A stretch of 64,000 nt of DNA from Gliomastix tumulicola (taxonomy: Eukaryota; Ascomycota; Sordariomycetes; Hypocreales; Bionectriaceae): the NCBI GenBank assembly GCA_001599755.1, contig BCHX01000003.1, positions 930,001 through 994,000 on the forward strand, given 5' to 3'. Of this stretch, positions 31,392-43,443 are shown piece by piece. The first letter of the stretch is position 1. Each line of letters opens with the position of its first letter. The notes beneath the pieces were generated by a model, which saw only the letters and a program-made list of their open reading frames with translations, was not told the DNA's origin and did no database searches. A program made the translations under genes and the position numbers.

Positions 31392-33876
31392 TCAACACCA
31401 CGTGAAGACCGGATTCTTACTCTTGACGGCCTCGAGGCGCTCGACGATGACTTTTCTCTGGTTGCCCATCTGGCCCTCGGCGGCGGCGTAGCCGAGATCG
31501 CCCTCGAGATCGTCGCCGTCGTAGAGCCGCTGCGCGATGCTGCTGCTACTTCTCGGCGTGAAGGAGTACCGGCGCTCGTGCTGGGCTTTCTGCCGCGGCG
31601 AGTGCTGCCTGGAGGGATCGTAGATGTTGAGGGCTGCACGGGTGTTCCCGTGGTAGCTGGCCATGTGACTGGCGTTTATCGGGGGCCGTTCTAGGGAGCT
31701 GCGGCTCTGTCTCGGTGATGTCTCGCTCGTGGGCGACGCTGGCTCCTCCTCGTTGGTGGGCGTCGTGATCTCGAACCGGCCCGGGTGCGGCATGTCGACG
31801 GACGAGCGCGAGAGACCGAGGAGATCATCAGCCTTGGCCTGGTGCGCGGGCGCCGAGTACGCAATATCCGCCTCGTCGTCGTGCGCGTCCAGCGCCCGGG
31901 CGTCGATGCCTCCGGACTGCGCGCGCCGGCGGGCCTCGGACTCGGTCATGCGCATCGGCACGGCGACGGGCACGTCGACGAGGTCGTCCCAGACGCAGAC
32001 CTTGGTGCGGCGCGTCAGCTCGAGCGGGCCGTGGTCGGGCGTCTTGAGGGCCTCGACGACGTTCCAGGCCTGGCCCTTCATGACGGCGAGCTGCTTGGCG
32101 AACATGCGCTCCTTGAAGTCGTTGTCGTTCTGGAAGACGCGCTTGAGGGCCATCGAGGTCTGGCTCCACCAGGTCGAGGACGTGAGGAGCGGGAGGAAGT
32201 GGTCGCGGGTTTTCTGGGAGAAGGGCCGGCCGATGAGGTCGACGGGGAGGAAGAGCCATCCAAAGGGGAAACTGTAGGACATATTAGCTACTTACTAATG
32301 ATGGAAACCTTGGACATGTATATATATGTAAGACTCACCTTCTCCAAGCATCTGGATGCTTCCACGGCCATGATAGCGAGTTGTCGATGGCGCCGATGGA
32401 GATGGCCGGTTCCCTCCCGACTGGCCGGGGACTCGATGCGTCCATAGGCTTCTGCGACTTGTACGGATTCGACGCTCTAGGTGCAGGATTCGCAGGCTGG
32501 CCGAGCTGCACGGGTCGGGGGCCCTCCTCCTCGGTCAGCGGGCTCATGCCCATGCGCAACGGCTCCGACACCACGGTGACGCTCTCCGTCTCCCAGTCCA
32601 CCTTGATCATCCAGTTATCCAGGCCTCGGTCCGTGTTCCTCATGATGTAGTCCAGGATCACGAGCTTCTCCAGCTCCTCGCGGAACGACTGCTTGATCGT
32701 CTCCGTCCACACGAACCTGTTAGGCGACGGGGACGCCTCCCGGCTGTTGCCGTTCTCGTCGTCGCTGTACTCGTTGTCGTCGCGCGGAGGGGAGCCCGAG
32801 GGCCGGCACTGCTCCGTCCACCGCTTGCTCTTCTTCTTGTGCGGGTCGTTGGCCCGGAAGCCGGACCAGTACTGGTCGGGCCACGGGTGGTCGCGCAGGA
32901 ACACGTTGGCGTCCTTGAAGCCCTTCAGGAAGACCTGGAAGCTGCCTGGCTTCGCGGGCAGCGGCGTCTTCTTCTTCTTGAATCGGCGGCGGTCCCAGAA
33001 CGGGTAGTGGAAGGATTTCGAGGAGAGCCAGACGACGTCGGTGTAGGGGACGAGGTTGGTTCGGAGTTGGCAGTCGAGTACGTATGCTGCGGCTTCGCTG
33101 ACGTAGGAGAGATTGGGGATGAGGCTGGTTTTAGAGCATGTTAATAATGGAGGGCTCATCGCACAAACGACTCTGCCGTGGTCTGGGAAAAAAAGGGGGG
33201 GTGTTCAAGCTCACCATGCGCGGCCGAAGAAGCACGGGAAGAGGTTCCTGTGTATCCATTTGTTCCACTTGGGGTTCCCTGCCGCGTACGGCTCCTCGTC
33301 CTTGGGCTTGAAGACGCCCACGATCTTCCCGTCGGGATCCCGCGCGAAGTAGCTCCCCGAGCTGCCCTGCGAGATCATGCTGGGATGCACCTCGAGATGG
33401 ATCGCCCGCCGCACGCTCTCGACAATCGTCTCGAACTCGGCCCGCGTCATGGCGCCCGCCGGCGGCTGCTCGGCCATGTCCTCGACCGTGACCGGCCGCA
33501 CGCCCTCGGGCGGCTGGAACACGGAGTGATGGATCTCGTAGCGCTCCTCCTCGCCGAGGTGGTGCTTCCCCTTGCGCTTGAAGCGGGACGCGATCTCGTC
33601 GGCCCAGCGCTCCAGGCGGGCGTTGATGGCCTTGAGGTCGACGCCGGCGTTGCTCCCGACGCGGCGCCGGAACTTGGGCCGCGCGCTGCCGCTCGGCTTG
33701 GGCGTGTGCATGCCCGAGCGGTGGCCCGGCTGCGTGATGGGCGCGAACCGGGGCGCCGAGGCCGGCTGCAGCGAGGCCGAGGACTCGCGGAGGAGATCAT
33801 CGTCGGACTCGTCGCTGAAGGCGTCTGCCTGCGCGAGCCGCTCGTAGCCCGTTGTCCCGGGGCGTTGGCGGTTCAT
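31392..33876 (-). CDS. LSB6: Type II phosphatidylinositol 4-kinase Lsb6
   Basis: Exons are 33876-33215, 33124-32339 and 32271-31392 (2328 nt, 775 aa). The first ~90 residues are disordered and acidic/Ser-rich. The PI3/4-kinase type II fold begins with the nucleotide loop QGSSGSYFARD (170-180) and VFKPKDEEPYA with the ATP-binding lysine. The catalytic block YIMRNTDRGLDNWMIK is near residue 380. LFPCFFGRAC, spanning the first exon junction, corresponds to the cysteine-rich palmitoylation segment of the family. A Ser/Pro-rich C-terminal tail of about 200 residues is a filamentous-fungal extension. It makes PI4P on endosome, vacuole or plasma membranes. Yeast Lsb6 also influences actin-based endosome motility. 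Confidence 0.95.
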
Positions 33877-34180
33877 ATTTGTGTGTTCGTGCGTGTGTGT
33901 ATGATATTACTCAACTCGTTTCCCGTTCGCGTGTCGTGTCTTCGGGTCGTTCGGCGTTCTAGACGGGGGATGTCGGTTCGTGTCGATGTGTAAGCAAAGA
34001 AATGTCTAACCAGTATTCTCTTTTTGTTTTCTCTATCCTGAGTACCGAAGCGCGTAAACGAAGAAATGAAAGAGCGAGCCGAAAAATGAAGCCAATTGGG
34101 AGGTTAGGACTTTGGTGTTCCTGTGGGATGATCCAGACGTGGCCTGCCTACGTCTTCAGGAGGGTCTCGTTTCGTGCACG

Positions 34181-34200
34181 TGTAGTGTAGTGTAGTGTAG
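34181..34200. repeat. TGTAG pentanucleotide repeat
   Basis: Four perfect TGTAG units upstream of the Lsb6 start. Confidence 0.9.
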
Positions 34201-35351
34201 CGGAAAGTAAAAAAAAGGGGACTCGTGGATGATGGGAATTAAAGGGCAAGTGGTAGGAACGAGAGAAAGCTGAGAAAAAGAAGGAGAAGAAAGCACAAGG
34301 TTGGGGACGGGAAAGAATACGAAGGCTGGAGATCTAATAGAGGAAAGCCATTGAGCATTCAGTGAGCCATGATCATGATGTTTGGTTGTCTGGTGACGAT
34401 CGGGACAATGTCGTCAAGCTGTCCCTGTTTCAATTGGATGGATGGACAGTTTTGGAGTAGCGCCCGATGTGTTAGCGTAGTCCGAATTTGGGCCCCACCG
34501 GCTGTGTTCCCTGAGGCTATCCGGGGCGGAATAGCAGATAATCCAGGGCGTGTTCGCCTTGACAATCTACAGTACACACTCTGCGTCAAGCTGGGGGAGG
34601 GAAGTCAGAGTGAAGGCTTATCATAGACTCACATGTTGCCTCGAATTACACGATCAAGGCCAGCATCTATAACTCGATTGTTGTACTGAGCGAAATCTGA
34701 GGTTGCCATATACCTACCGTACTGATCGTACTGGAGAGTGCTGGAGTGTTTTCACGTTAGAAGGTATCAAGCATTGTGCTCAAGGGCTGTTGCACAGTGA
34801 GCAATATAACTGTAAAGTTCCCTTCTTCCATTCGTATACGCCATAGAAAATCACGACATCAGTTTGTCTGAAATTCTCAGAAGCGCTCTGTCAGCGACTC
34901 GGAGTTGGAGCTTCAGTCAAGTAAGTGCAGGGGTGGAGCGGACTTTGGGAATCCACCACAACGGCTCCCTCCCGTTTACCTGCCTAACCTACACCAGAAT
35001 CCTGAGTTGACAGATTCTCTCTCGGATGCTGGCTCCGAGGAAGTGACCATATTTGCTCATGCAGGGCTTCGCACACGGGAGTATTATGAATATGCATTCT
35101 AAATTACCATGCAGCCATCTCACCTTGATGGCTCTTTTGCAAGGCCCTTTGCGAAAACTTTTTGGAGGCTTCCCATTCCCAAAACTGAAGATAAGGAGGG
35201 GTCGAGCGAATGCAGCTGCGTGACGACGAGCGGGCGACTAAGAGGCCCGGGCAGAGGCAACGTCATCCAAGATCGCGATGAAAAGCAAGCCAGATGCAAG
35301 GGAGTGGGACAGGTCAGCTCTATGATCGAGGAGGGAGCTCTTGCTCCTGCA

Positions 35352-35383
35352 TACACACACACACACACTCTCTCTCTCTCTCT
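35352..35383. repeat. Compound (AC)n-(TC)n microsatellite
   Basis: About nine AC units run directly into about seven TC units. Confidence 0.95.
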
Positions 35384-37013
35384 GATAGATAGCCCTTATC
35401 TACAAGAGTCCCTGGGAGCTAAGCGAGCCCAGTTAACCACACTCATCCCCAGGGTCCAACACGGGGACATTAGCACAGCAGGTGGGAGCAAGCACTGATT
35501 GAGAAAGTTGGAGATGGATGGAAGGAGGAGGGCCGCAGTCTCGAGAGCCTAGACCCGGATCCTCTGGCCACTGGCGGTGGGCTGCCCAGAATCCCAGCGG
35601 CCTATCTGGCATCGGACGTCCATGAGACGGGTCACTAATGCACGACTTGACGCCTCCTTCCCCGTATCAACGCAACGCTAAGAGGGATATGGCGATGACA
35701 TGCCGCCCGCGAATTCAGCACTTCCAAGGACCACGGGTCTTTTTGTTGCTGGCGGCGCTTGCAACATGCATGGCTGACCCGTTCCGTCGATCCAACAGCG
35801 GACGAAAAGTGCCTAGAGTTTCGCCGTCGTCTTATTAGTCTGCTCGCCGCTTGGGATGTTGGCATGACTGCATAGGCGTGCATGAAAAAGAAGTGGTGTC
35901 CCTTCCTTGCATTTTGTCTGACGCCTGGGCGGTGATCACTGGGCCGTCTGCATGATACAAGTCCGCAAAAGGGTCCTGGGAATGAAGTGATGGGTAATAC
36001 GTGACAAAACGGTAGATTGCGTTGCAATGCGTTGCAATGCTGCTGCACGAGGAGGCCACGTCTTCTCTCGCGAGCTGCGCTGGACGCAGAAATCGTGTTC
36101 TCCGCGCCTCTCAATTGCCGTCCCGTGTCGCCGCCCAGGCCCGCTTCCCCGCCCTCGGGAGACACTGGGAGTGAGTGAGTGAATGAGTGAGGGAGCCTGC
36201 TGCTAGGCTACACACTTGCACAGCCCAGCGTTCGTCTCGTGAGCTTGGTTAGTTAGGGGGCGACAGGCTTCATTCAGGAGTGTCCAAGCCGGAGTGGCGA
36301 GAGTTCCAGTGGTCGGGAACCCAGCGAAGGGGAGCTTTGACGGCTGAGCATTGGCCACGAGACGCCGCCAGCGTGGACGCATTGACGGCGAAGCCAAGTG
36401 GAAGAAGAAAACCACCTTGTTGGGTGTGTGGTATGTGCTGTATCTGTGTGCATCATCCAAGCAGCCACACGGCCTGTCATTGGCCAGAAGTGTGGCATTA
36501 CGAGACCGTGGGCGTGGTCACGGTGACTCTCGTGATGCAGCTTGTTTTGTGTTCTGGGCTGCCAGCAACCAACAAGGTTCGGTGGTGGCCAGTTAGTCAT
36601 TGTGGCTTTCCCTGGTAGGCTCTGCTTAGGCTCTGCTTTTAGCGTCCGAACCACCGCTAGGACCTCGAGCGACTCCCCCTAGCCCATTGGAATCCATCTG
36701 TCCATGGATGGCAAATGCTCACCTGACCCTTCCTCTCCTGAAGTCCCAGGCCAATCAGGCCAATCCATCCCGTCATCGAGACCGCCGCGAGAGCACAGGC
36801 GGCAGGCTAAAAACCAAACAGACGAGAAATGGATGGGCGCAAACAAGGGTCGGGGGAATGGGATGCGTCGTGGTCATGGTCTGCTAGCGCGCGTCCTGGC
36901 CCTTTGGGGTTCCATTCCATTCCCTGATGCATGTCTCAAGCAGCCAACAAGAACGCAGACACAACACATGGGCGAGTTTTCTCCAACTCCGGTCCTTTGC
37001 AACAGGGTCCCGT

Positions 37014-37027
37014 AAGTTTATAAACTT
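37014..37027 (+). promoter_or_regulatory. Palindromic TATA-like element upstream of the Arg/Ser-rich gene
   Basis: AAGTTTATAAACTT is a perfect 14-bp palindrome with a TTATAA core. TATA-like sequences also occur at 37062-37070 and 37110-37118, and a CT-rich tract follows at 37130-37200. Together these look like a core promoter region for the gene at 37557. Inference only. Confidence 0.3.
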
Positions 37028-37556
37028 CGGGACGCCCCCCTGTCCTGCCCTCGAGGTCCCCTTATATTAGGTTCCTGGCAGGCCAACAAAACATCATCAG
37101 CCTATTGTTTCATAAATAGATTGACTTTCGCTATCCTCTCCCTCCTCGTTCTTCATCTCGACTCACCACTTCTTTTTTCTCCTCCTCCCCTCTTCCCAAG
37201 AATCCAGCTACCTTGCACGGGCTCTCCCACTTAATTCCTGCACGGCCAACACCTACCGTTACAATATCTGGAGCACCTGCCTGTATCCGGACAGACGACA
37301 CTCCACTACAGCTTTCCCTCTTGGTCCATCTTATCAGGTACATCCAAGAACGGCACAAGCAACACACGAGGTGCTCGATCCGTCTGCACTGGCAATTCGA
37401 AAACTCCCATTTCCTTCCTTTCCAACGCAGCGAACCCCCTGCGCACTCCGTCCAAACACTCGGGGAAGCACTCTTCTTCTTCTTCTCGAAAACTTCCAAA
37501 ACAGAGAGGAAACACACCCACCACACCCACCACACCAGCAGCAGCACCAGCCAACC

Positions 37557-38051
37557 ATGATGCACAAGTCCATCGACGGGGCCATCGCCTACGACGTCTC
37601 AGAGATGATGATGCGCGGCCGCACCAGGCACCGCTGCCACAGCAGCCGGGAGTCTGCGCCCAACAACAGCAACAACAACAACGCCGACCGCGCCGCCGCC
37701 GACGAGTCTAGCACGCTCCGGGGCCGCTCCCGCCAGCGGGCGTCCTCCCCGCGCGGCTCGGCCTCGCGCAACCAGTCTCCCTCGCTGCTGTCACCCACCA
37801 GGCACCTCGCGCTGTACAACAGGCTGCGCGACGGGCGCCGCGAGCACTGCCCCTCGAGGGCCACGTCGCCCTCCGGCCGGAAGACGTCCCTGCGCCAGCG
37901 CACGCGGGGCAGCAGGTCGAGGAGCAGCAGCCGGGGCCCGCGCTCCGAGGGCCACCGGACCGTCGACAGCCAGTCGAGCCTGCGGCACGAGGTCTTTGCC
38001 GAGGAACAGGGCCTTGCCAGCTTCGACGGCCAGGACGACCAGCATACATGA
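37557..38051 (+). CDS. Small Arg/Ser-rich orphan protein
   Basis: 164 aa from ATG 37557, preceded by the good context CCAACC and a long CT-rich leader. The sequence is dominated by Arg and Ser with SR/RS dipeptides (RSRSSSRG), an Asn/Ser run (NNSNNNN) and a more acidic C-terminus (EVFAEEQGLASFDGQDD). No signal peptide, membrane segment or known domain. It may be an RNA-binding or phosphoregulated disordered protein, but that is speculation. I chose it as a real gene because the frame is open from a well-placed ATG in a CT-leader promoter context. Confidence 0.5.
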   Translation: MMHKSIDGAIAYDVSEMMMRGRTRHRCHSSRESAPNNSNNNNADRAAADESSTLRGRSRQRASSPRGSASRNQSPSLLSPTRHLALYNRLRDGRREHCPSRATSPSGRKTSLRQRTRGSRSRSSSRGPRSEGHRTVDSQSSLRHEVFAEEQGLASFDGQDDQHT

Positions 38052-39077
38052 CAGCCCTGTACGAAGCTTGGCTGCTCTCGAACGCAGAGCCCATAATGAA
38101 TGGCTTCGGGCACACGGACCAAAGTCAATCGCCAATCTCCAATCTCCCTGTCTCGGTTCTACTCCAAGACAACTCGATACGCTCAGTGTCTTAGACAGGG
38201 CCGACTTCTGAAGCAGCCACTTTCTGGCTGTCTGTATCTTTTACCCCCCTGACACTGCGAGCATTGGGCTTGATTTTTCCCTACTCAGTTTTGCTTTCTC
38301 CATTTTCTTTTCTTTAATGGTCGCTCTTCACGCAAAAGCTGGACACGAAAAAATGAGTTAAACATTGTTGGACGCTGGGAAACAGGGCTACTGGGACAGG
38401 CGTTTCTTTTTAACATGGATTTCGCAGCGAGCCCTGCGATGTAATGATTAGTATGAGATACCTCTGGGCACAACGATAATGCAATTACTCAATGGCAAAC
38501 GTATGATATCCATCTCCTTGGCTTCTTGGTAGTAATCGTCTAGAATTAGAATTGCAAGTGAATGACGACGTGAACTGGTTTTGGAGAGTGTACAAGGTAC
38601 GTGCGCCGGCTCAGATTCCGCTCCTGCTGGGGTATGCTCGATTCTGATTGGAGAAGATCAGCACTCCAATTGTCGAGATGGTCACAAGAAGCCACCCAAA
38701 GACCAAGGTCAGAATGGTTGTCATTTTCTAGCATGACACCCTTTGCGTTTTCTTTGGTAGCCGACAGAGTACTGTCCAATGGCACCAGTCTAGCCGTACA
38801 TCTTTTTGGCCTCGCAGAGCACTAGAAGTTGCAGTTGTAAATTGTGGTTGGTCCGTGACACTTCAGTGATGGACTTGATCATATTGTCCGCCCACTTCTG
38901 TCACCCACTGTCGAACCATTTTCTTTCAAGCTCCACCACTGCCATTATCCCGAGCTCTACTTCCGCTACCGAAGAATTTCTACCAAGATCGCAACAAACA
39001 GCTGTCCGACCTGCCGAACCATCTACCAGCCCTGGGTCGATGTTGAGCGATCGCGGTGGCTTCGGGGTCCTTTGAGC
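38052..39077. other. Intergenic region
   Basis: About 1 kb between the Arg/Ser-rich gene and the PPR gene. It is T-rich near 38250-38320. The right part is the PPR promoter. No gene seen. Confidence 0.5.
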
Positions 39078-42000
39078 ATGCTAGAACGAGCTGCTGCTGG
39101 CCTGGAGTCTGGGAAGCTTCACCGAGTCCTCCCGAGGGCCAAGAGGGCGGCGAGGCCATGCCGTGCCTTCAGCTCGGGGCTCCCTGGACGACAGGCAGCA
39201 CCGGCCGCCGCCGAATCTGAGAAGACAGACTGTCCGTCAAGACTGCGGCTGTCAGAGACGCGATCGACGAGAAGCGAAGCACCGATACCGACGCGCCCCC
39301 TCGACTTCCTCTATCCGAAATCGACACACGCATTGCTTCGTAACGGCCGGCTGAGCATTGGCGCTACGAGCTCGTCGCGGAGCCAACATGCAGCACGCGG
39401 ACAACGCTACTCGTCCACGTCCGTGGACATGAGGGAGGATCTGGCTGAGGAGTCGTTTGGGTTGAGCGCAGATACCCAGACAGGAGCAGAACCCAGTCCC
39501 TACGACGAAACGACGGAGGCCAGCCGCTGGCACACGGATATTATACCCCCGGAAGACCTATATGACGTGGAACCCGCCGAGGAAGACGCCAATGTTCTGG
39601 ACGAGGTTATGCGAAGCGCTAAGGATGATGCAGACCGGCTGTGTGACGGCTCTCTCGATCTAAGACCTGCACTCGAGGCTCTCCTCGCAGATCAGGAAGC
39701 ACTGGCTTTCCGCGACGTATGGGACGCTTATTGTGGCCTCAAGCCGGAAGAACAAGCCGAGTTTCGCCCTAGAGTTGTTGTGTACTTGGCCAGGTCGCAG
39801 AGCATCGTCGAAACCGGACGGGGCATGTCCATAGCCCACATAGTTGGCTTGGAGCACTGGGATAACGATTTTCTCTCGGCGGCGGTTCTCCTTGCTCTAC
39901 GGTCAAGGAACCAGAAGACTGCTGCCAGCTTCTTCACCCGAGGCCTGCAGGAGAAAGGGCTAGAGGGGGGGTTCGATTACTTGCTTTTGGATGCTGTCAA
40001 CCGACAGCACTGGTCCGACATCCTGGATGTGTGGGAGTCGTACTACGCGTATCTCACAGCTCAAGAGGATCAGGGGCTCGTGAAGAAGCCTCTGGAGTCA
40101 CTGGCATCGTTACCAAGCCTAGGGGCCCTCTACTTCTCCCTCGAGCGCTTCCTGAGCAGAGCCGGGTCGCGGAAAGCAAGGGCACTCTCAGGTGACTTGC
40201 TCGCACACGACGCTCTGAACGCATTTCGACGCCGGTTTGCCAAGGAGGCCCTGCTTCAGGGTTGTCCACCGCGGCAAGCAACCGTTATCCTCGAGTTCTG
40301 GCAAGACACCGCGCTCTTCCACAGGTATCTCGTTGTCATGTTCGAGAAGTGGCGACTACAGAAGATTTCAGACTCGATGGGCCGCGAGCTGATGCCCATC
40401 TACCACAAATTCCGCAAGATGGATGGTGCCAAGCCCCAACACGAGATTCTGAGGGGTGTGTTCGAGCTGCACTTCCCGGCGGGCGAGGCTGAGTTGGAGA
40501 GGCTGTACGACGACTGGATTCGCTTCCACGGCGAACTGAGCAAATGGGGCTTCGACAAGTTCACAAAGTTCTACGCCACGATAGGCGACACGGAGAGAGT
40601 CCGGCAGCTGCAAGATCGCTGCCTCAGGTTATATCCCGATCTAGCCCAGAGTCCACAGGCGTTCAGAGGCATTCTGAATGCGTACGCCCAGAATGCGGAC
40701 ATGGAGGGTGCCGAGGAGGAGTTTCGGACTATGGCTGAGAAGTACGGCATCAAGCCCGATTTGTCGTCATGGAACCTGCTGCTCAAGTGCTACTCGAGAG
40801 CTGGCGACGAGGTGAAGACCAGAGAACTTTTCGACAAGATTTGTACGGTTGAGGAGCCTAATTCGTGGACCTACGCGCACGTAATGGCGTTGACCTCGAA
40901 AAGGGGTGACTTGCCGGAGACCCTACGGTATTTCGGGGAGCTACAGAAGAGACGGGTCCCGCTGACGGAAGAGATAACGCTGAGCCTGATAGTGGCCTAC
41001 TGCAAGAACGACAAGCTGGACGAAGCCGAGAAGGTCTGCTTCGAGCTGGCAGGTCGTGGCCTCACCAGCAGCGCTGCGTGGAGCCAGCTCATCAACCTCA
41101 GTGGCATGAAGGGGCAGCTGAAGAACTGCTACTCCCTTCTGAATAAGATGAAGGACTTCAACCTCGAATGGGACTCGCAGATCATCAGCTCTCTCCTCAG
41201 GGCCCTGGTCCAGGTTAAGCAGATCTATCCTGCCTACGACGTGATACGAGACCACGCAAAGAGTCGGTCTCACCTTTTGCAGCCGGATCACTTCAACATC
41301 GTCCTTGGAGGCGCCGCGAGGACGCACAACCGGAATATCACGGAGAGTCTCATGCTTCTGATGGAGAAGACCCGCATCAAGCCCTCGTTCAACTGCCTCG
41401 TCGCCTACTCTCACGGGATCCTGCGTACTGCACCGTCTACCCTCCGAGAGCACAACATAGGCGCACAGCTGCTGGAATCGCTGGACGCCCTGGCCGCGAC
41501 GCCTGGAGATGTGCGTCGGCGGAGGCAGGACACATCCCGCATGGGCGAGGCTGTGAGGGTCCTCATCCGGTTGCGAGAGTTCGACCACGTCGAGGCGCTG
41601 CTGAGCAAATTCGACTCCATGTTCCCTCCGGGCGAGGCCAACTCCCGGGGCGACATCGTCTCTGCACTCATCCTGGCCTATTTCCACGAGCAGAATTACG
41701 ACAAGGTCCACGAGCTCTGGAACAAGGCGTGGCCGGAGATCCTGAAGCGTCGCTCTCGGCCTGACGGACAGGGAATCTACCCTGCGTACCAGTACGACCT
41801 CACGTCCATCGTCTTCCACATGACCAACACCTTCGCCGCCCAGAAAGACGGCGAGGGCCTGCTCAAGATGGTCCAGGAGGTCACGAAAGCCGGCTTCAAG
41901 CTGTCCTCCAACACGTGGGACCGCATCATCCGCTGCCTCACGCACCTCGACCGGTGGGAGCCCGCCATGACGTACTGCGAGACGCTGCTCATGCCCAACT

Positions 42001-42560
42001 GGCCCGGCTGGTACTCGGAGAAGATCCCCTACTGGCGCGACACGAACCCGGACAAGCGCGAGCGCCGCCAGCTCGAGCGCTGGGAGCACACCAACACGCG
42101 CCTCCTCCGCCCGACGACCGAGGCCGTCGTCATCCTCGAGAACAAGTGGCTGCAGGTGCGCCGCCTCGCCGCCTGGTCCCCAGACGCGGCGCGCACGCTC
42201 GAGCGCGTCGAGCAGTCGCACCCGCTGCTGCTCAGCGCCTTCATGACGTCCCGCTGGATGGACGGCTGGGGGCCCTACGTCTTCAAGGGCCACCGCGACC
42301 TCGGCAAGGCGTTCGTCATGCTGCTCGCGCCGCTGACCACGGCCGAGCTGCGCGGGATGCGCAAGACGCTCGAGGCCGAGCTCAGCCAGGCGCACGACGG
42401 GTCCAAGGCGCTGAAGGAGCGCTTCAAGCGCCAGGTCGCGAGCAGCGGGCGGCCGCAGCCGCTGCGCAAGTCGGAGCTCGTCCTGCTCAAGAACGTCCTG
42501 TCCAAGAATCTGGCCAAGAGGGCGTCGCCGCAAGCGAACCAAGGCTCGGAAGCCTTTTAA
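39078..42560 (+). CDS. Mitochondrial pentatricopeptide-repeat (PPR) RNA-binding protein
   Basis: Single exon, 1160 aa from the ATG at 39078. The N-terminus is rich in Arg/Ala/Ser without acids (MLERAAAGL...RVLPRAKRAARPCRAFSSGL), a strong mitochondrial presequence. PPR-like helical hairpins are clear in the middle: RGILNAYAQNADMEGAEEEF, PDLSSWNLLLKCYSRAGDE, NSWTYAHVMALTSKRGD, LSLIVAYCKNDKLDEAEKVC. The C-terminal third is a non-repeat region with Trp-rich stretches (NWPGWYSEKIPYWRD). It probably binds a mitochondrial mRNA and acts in its stability or translation. Size and layout recall Neurospora CYA-5/yeast Pet309 (COX1 translation), but I cannot assign orthology by eye. A long minus-strand frame at 40941-42542 is a shadow. 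Confidence 0.88.
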   Translation: MLERAAAGLESGKLHRVLPRAKRAARPCRAFSSGLPGRQAAPAAAESEKTDCPSRLRLSETRSTRSEAPIPTRPLDFLYPKSTHALLRNGRLSIGATSSSRSQHAARGQRYSSTSVDMREDLAEESFGLSADTQTGAEPSPYDETTEASRWHTDIIPPEDLYDVEPAEEDANVLDEVMRSAKDDADRLCDGSLDLRPALEALLADQEALAFRDVWDAYCGLKPEEQAEFRPRVVVYLARSQSIVETGRGMSIAHIVGLEHWDNDFLSAAVLLALRSRNQKTAASFFTRGLQEKGLEGGFDYLLLDAVNRQHWSDILDVWESYYAYLTAQEDQGLVKKPLESLASLPSLGALYFSLERFLSRAGSRKARALSGDLLAHDALNAFRRRFAKEALLQGCPPRQATVILEFWQDTALFHRYLVVMFEKWRLQKISDSMGRELMPIYHKFRKMDGAKPQHEILRGVFELHFPAGEAELERLYDDWIRFHGELSKWGFDKFTKFYATIGDTERVRQLQDRCLRLYPDLAQSPQAFRGILNAYAQNADMEGAEEEFRTMAEKYGIKPDLSSWNLLLKCYSRAGDEVKTRELFDKICTVEEPNSWTYAHVMALTSKRGDLPETLRYFGELQKRRVPLTEEITLSLIVAYCKNDKLDEAEKVCFELAGRGLTSSAAWSQLINLSGMKGQLKNCYSLLNKMKDFNLEWDSQIISSLLRALVQVKQIYPAYDVIRDHAKSRSHLLQPDHFNIVLGGAARTHNRNITESLMLLMEKTRIKPSFNCLVAYSHGILRTAPSTLREHNIGAQLLESLDALAATPGDVRRRRQDTSRMGEAVRVLIRLREFDHVEALLSKFDSMFPPGEANSRGDIVSALILAYFHEQNYDKVHELWNKAWPEILKRRSRPDGQGIYPAYQYDLTSIVFHMTNTFAAQKDGEGLLKMVQEVTKAGFKLSSNTWDRIIRCLTHLDRWEPAMTYCETLLMPNWPGWYSEKIPYWRDTNPDKRERRQLERWEHTNTRLLRPTTEAVVILENKWLQVRRLAAWSPDAARTLERVEQSHPLLLSAFMTSRWMDGWGPYVFKGHRDLGKAFVMLLAPLTTAELRGMRKTLEAELSQAHDGSKALKERFKRQVASSGRPQPLRKSELVLLKNVLSKNLAKRASPQANQGSEAF

Positions 42561-43443
42561 AAAAGCATGTACTTATCTTGTATCATCAACAACACAACAC
42601 AACACAACACAACACAACACTGTCACGGGACTGGCGACAACACTGTACATAACGACCAACGTCTTAGGGCGTTTAGCATAAGGGAGATATCAGGATAATA
42701 CCCACAATGGGAGGAGAGCGGCTAGAATATGTACCACTATCACTTGTTTACTATATGACTGTAGGATTATCTATAACGAGCTCGGGGACACAGACGTCAA
42801 TCCACATTGATTCCCTGGCTGACGAAAGACATATATACTCAACCTTGGTGACGACTGTGTATGTGCTAGGTAAGTAGTTAGCTGCAGCCGTAACTTACTC
42901 CAGCAAGCTTCACACCACGGTGAGAGAGACTCGCAGCGCAGCATCAACGCCCATCGAACCCCTATCGAAGTCACCGAGACAATAACAAATCATAGCAAAC
43001 AATAAATCATGTCTAGATTCAAGAAAAAGCAGTATACCGCACGTCAAACCAAGATCCGCTAGCAAGGGGGGCAAAAAGGGGGAACCAAATCGTAGCGCCC
43101 AAATAAAAACAGGTCTTGACTAAGAAGACGAAGACCAAGACGAATGCCAAAAGACTGAAAGAAAAGTTGCTATGGACACCATCGCCTATATCACAGGCGC
43201 TAAAGAGGACAAAGAGGGGAAAGAAAATTTCCGAATAAGGAAAAAAAAAGAAAGATGTAGCCTCCCCGTCCGATTTATCTTTTTATATGGTTTACCCGAC
43301 CTATCCTCCCTTCCTCCCAAATCCAGCCCAAGTCGTGTCGAGGGGTATGAACAGAAAGTAAATATGGCAAGGAAAACAGAGAAGAAAGCACAAGCATAGT
43401 TGCGTTGATATTGACGGGAGTTGGGAGAATAGAGGAGTTTTGA
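42561..43443. other. Intergenic region between convergent PPR and RhoGAP genes
   Basis: 3' flanks of both genes. It is A-rich at 43000-43260 and carries a pentanucleotide repeat just after the PPR stop. No gene. Confidence 0.6.
42588..42620. repeat. ACAAC pentanucleotide repeat in the PPR 3' flank
   Basis: About six ACAAC units start 28 bases after the PPR stop codon, so they should lie in its 3' UTR. ACAAC-rich 3' UTRs can be bound by RNA-binding proteins, but nothing here proves a role. Confidence 0.85.

Larger units (their letters stand above)
33877..37556. other. Long intergenic region
   Basis: About 3.7 kb without a recognisable gene. It contains the Lsb6 promoter side, several simple repeats (listed separately), a partial duplication GTTGCAATGC x2 near 36018-36037, and at the right end the promoter and CT-rich leader of the small Arg/Ser-rich gene. 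Open frames are short and domain-free. Confidence 0.5.

Noticed and set aside
39072..39077. Two extra codons before the PPR ATG
   Set aside because: The codon at 39072 is TTG. The first ATG is 39078 and gives a proper presequence.
40941..42542. 533-codon minus-strand open frame inside the PPR gene
   Set aside because: Antisense shadow with biased Leu/Arg/Val composition. The plus strand encodes a coherent PPR protein.
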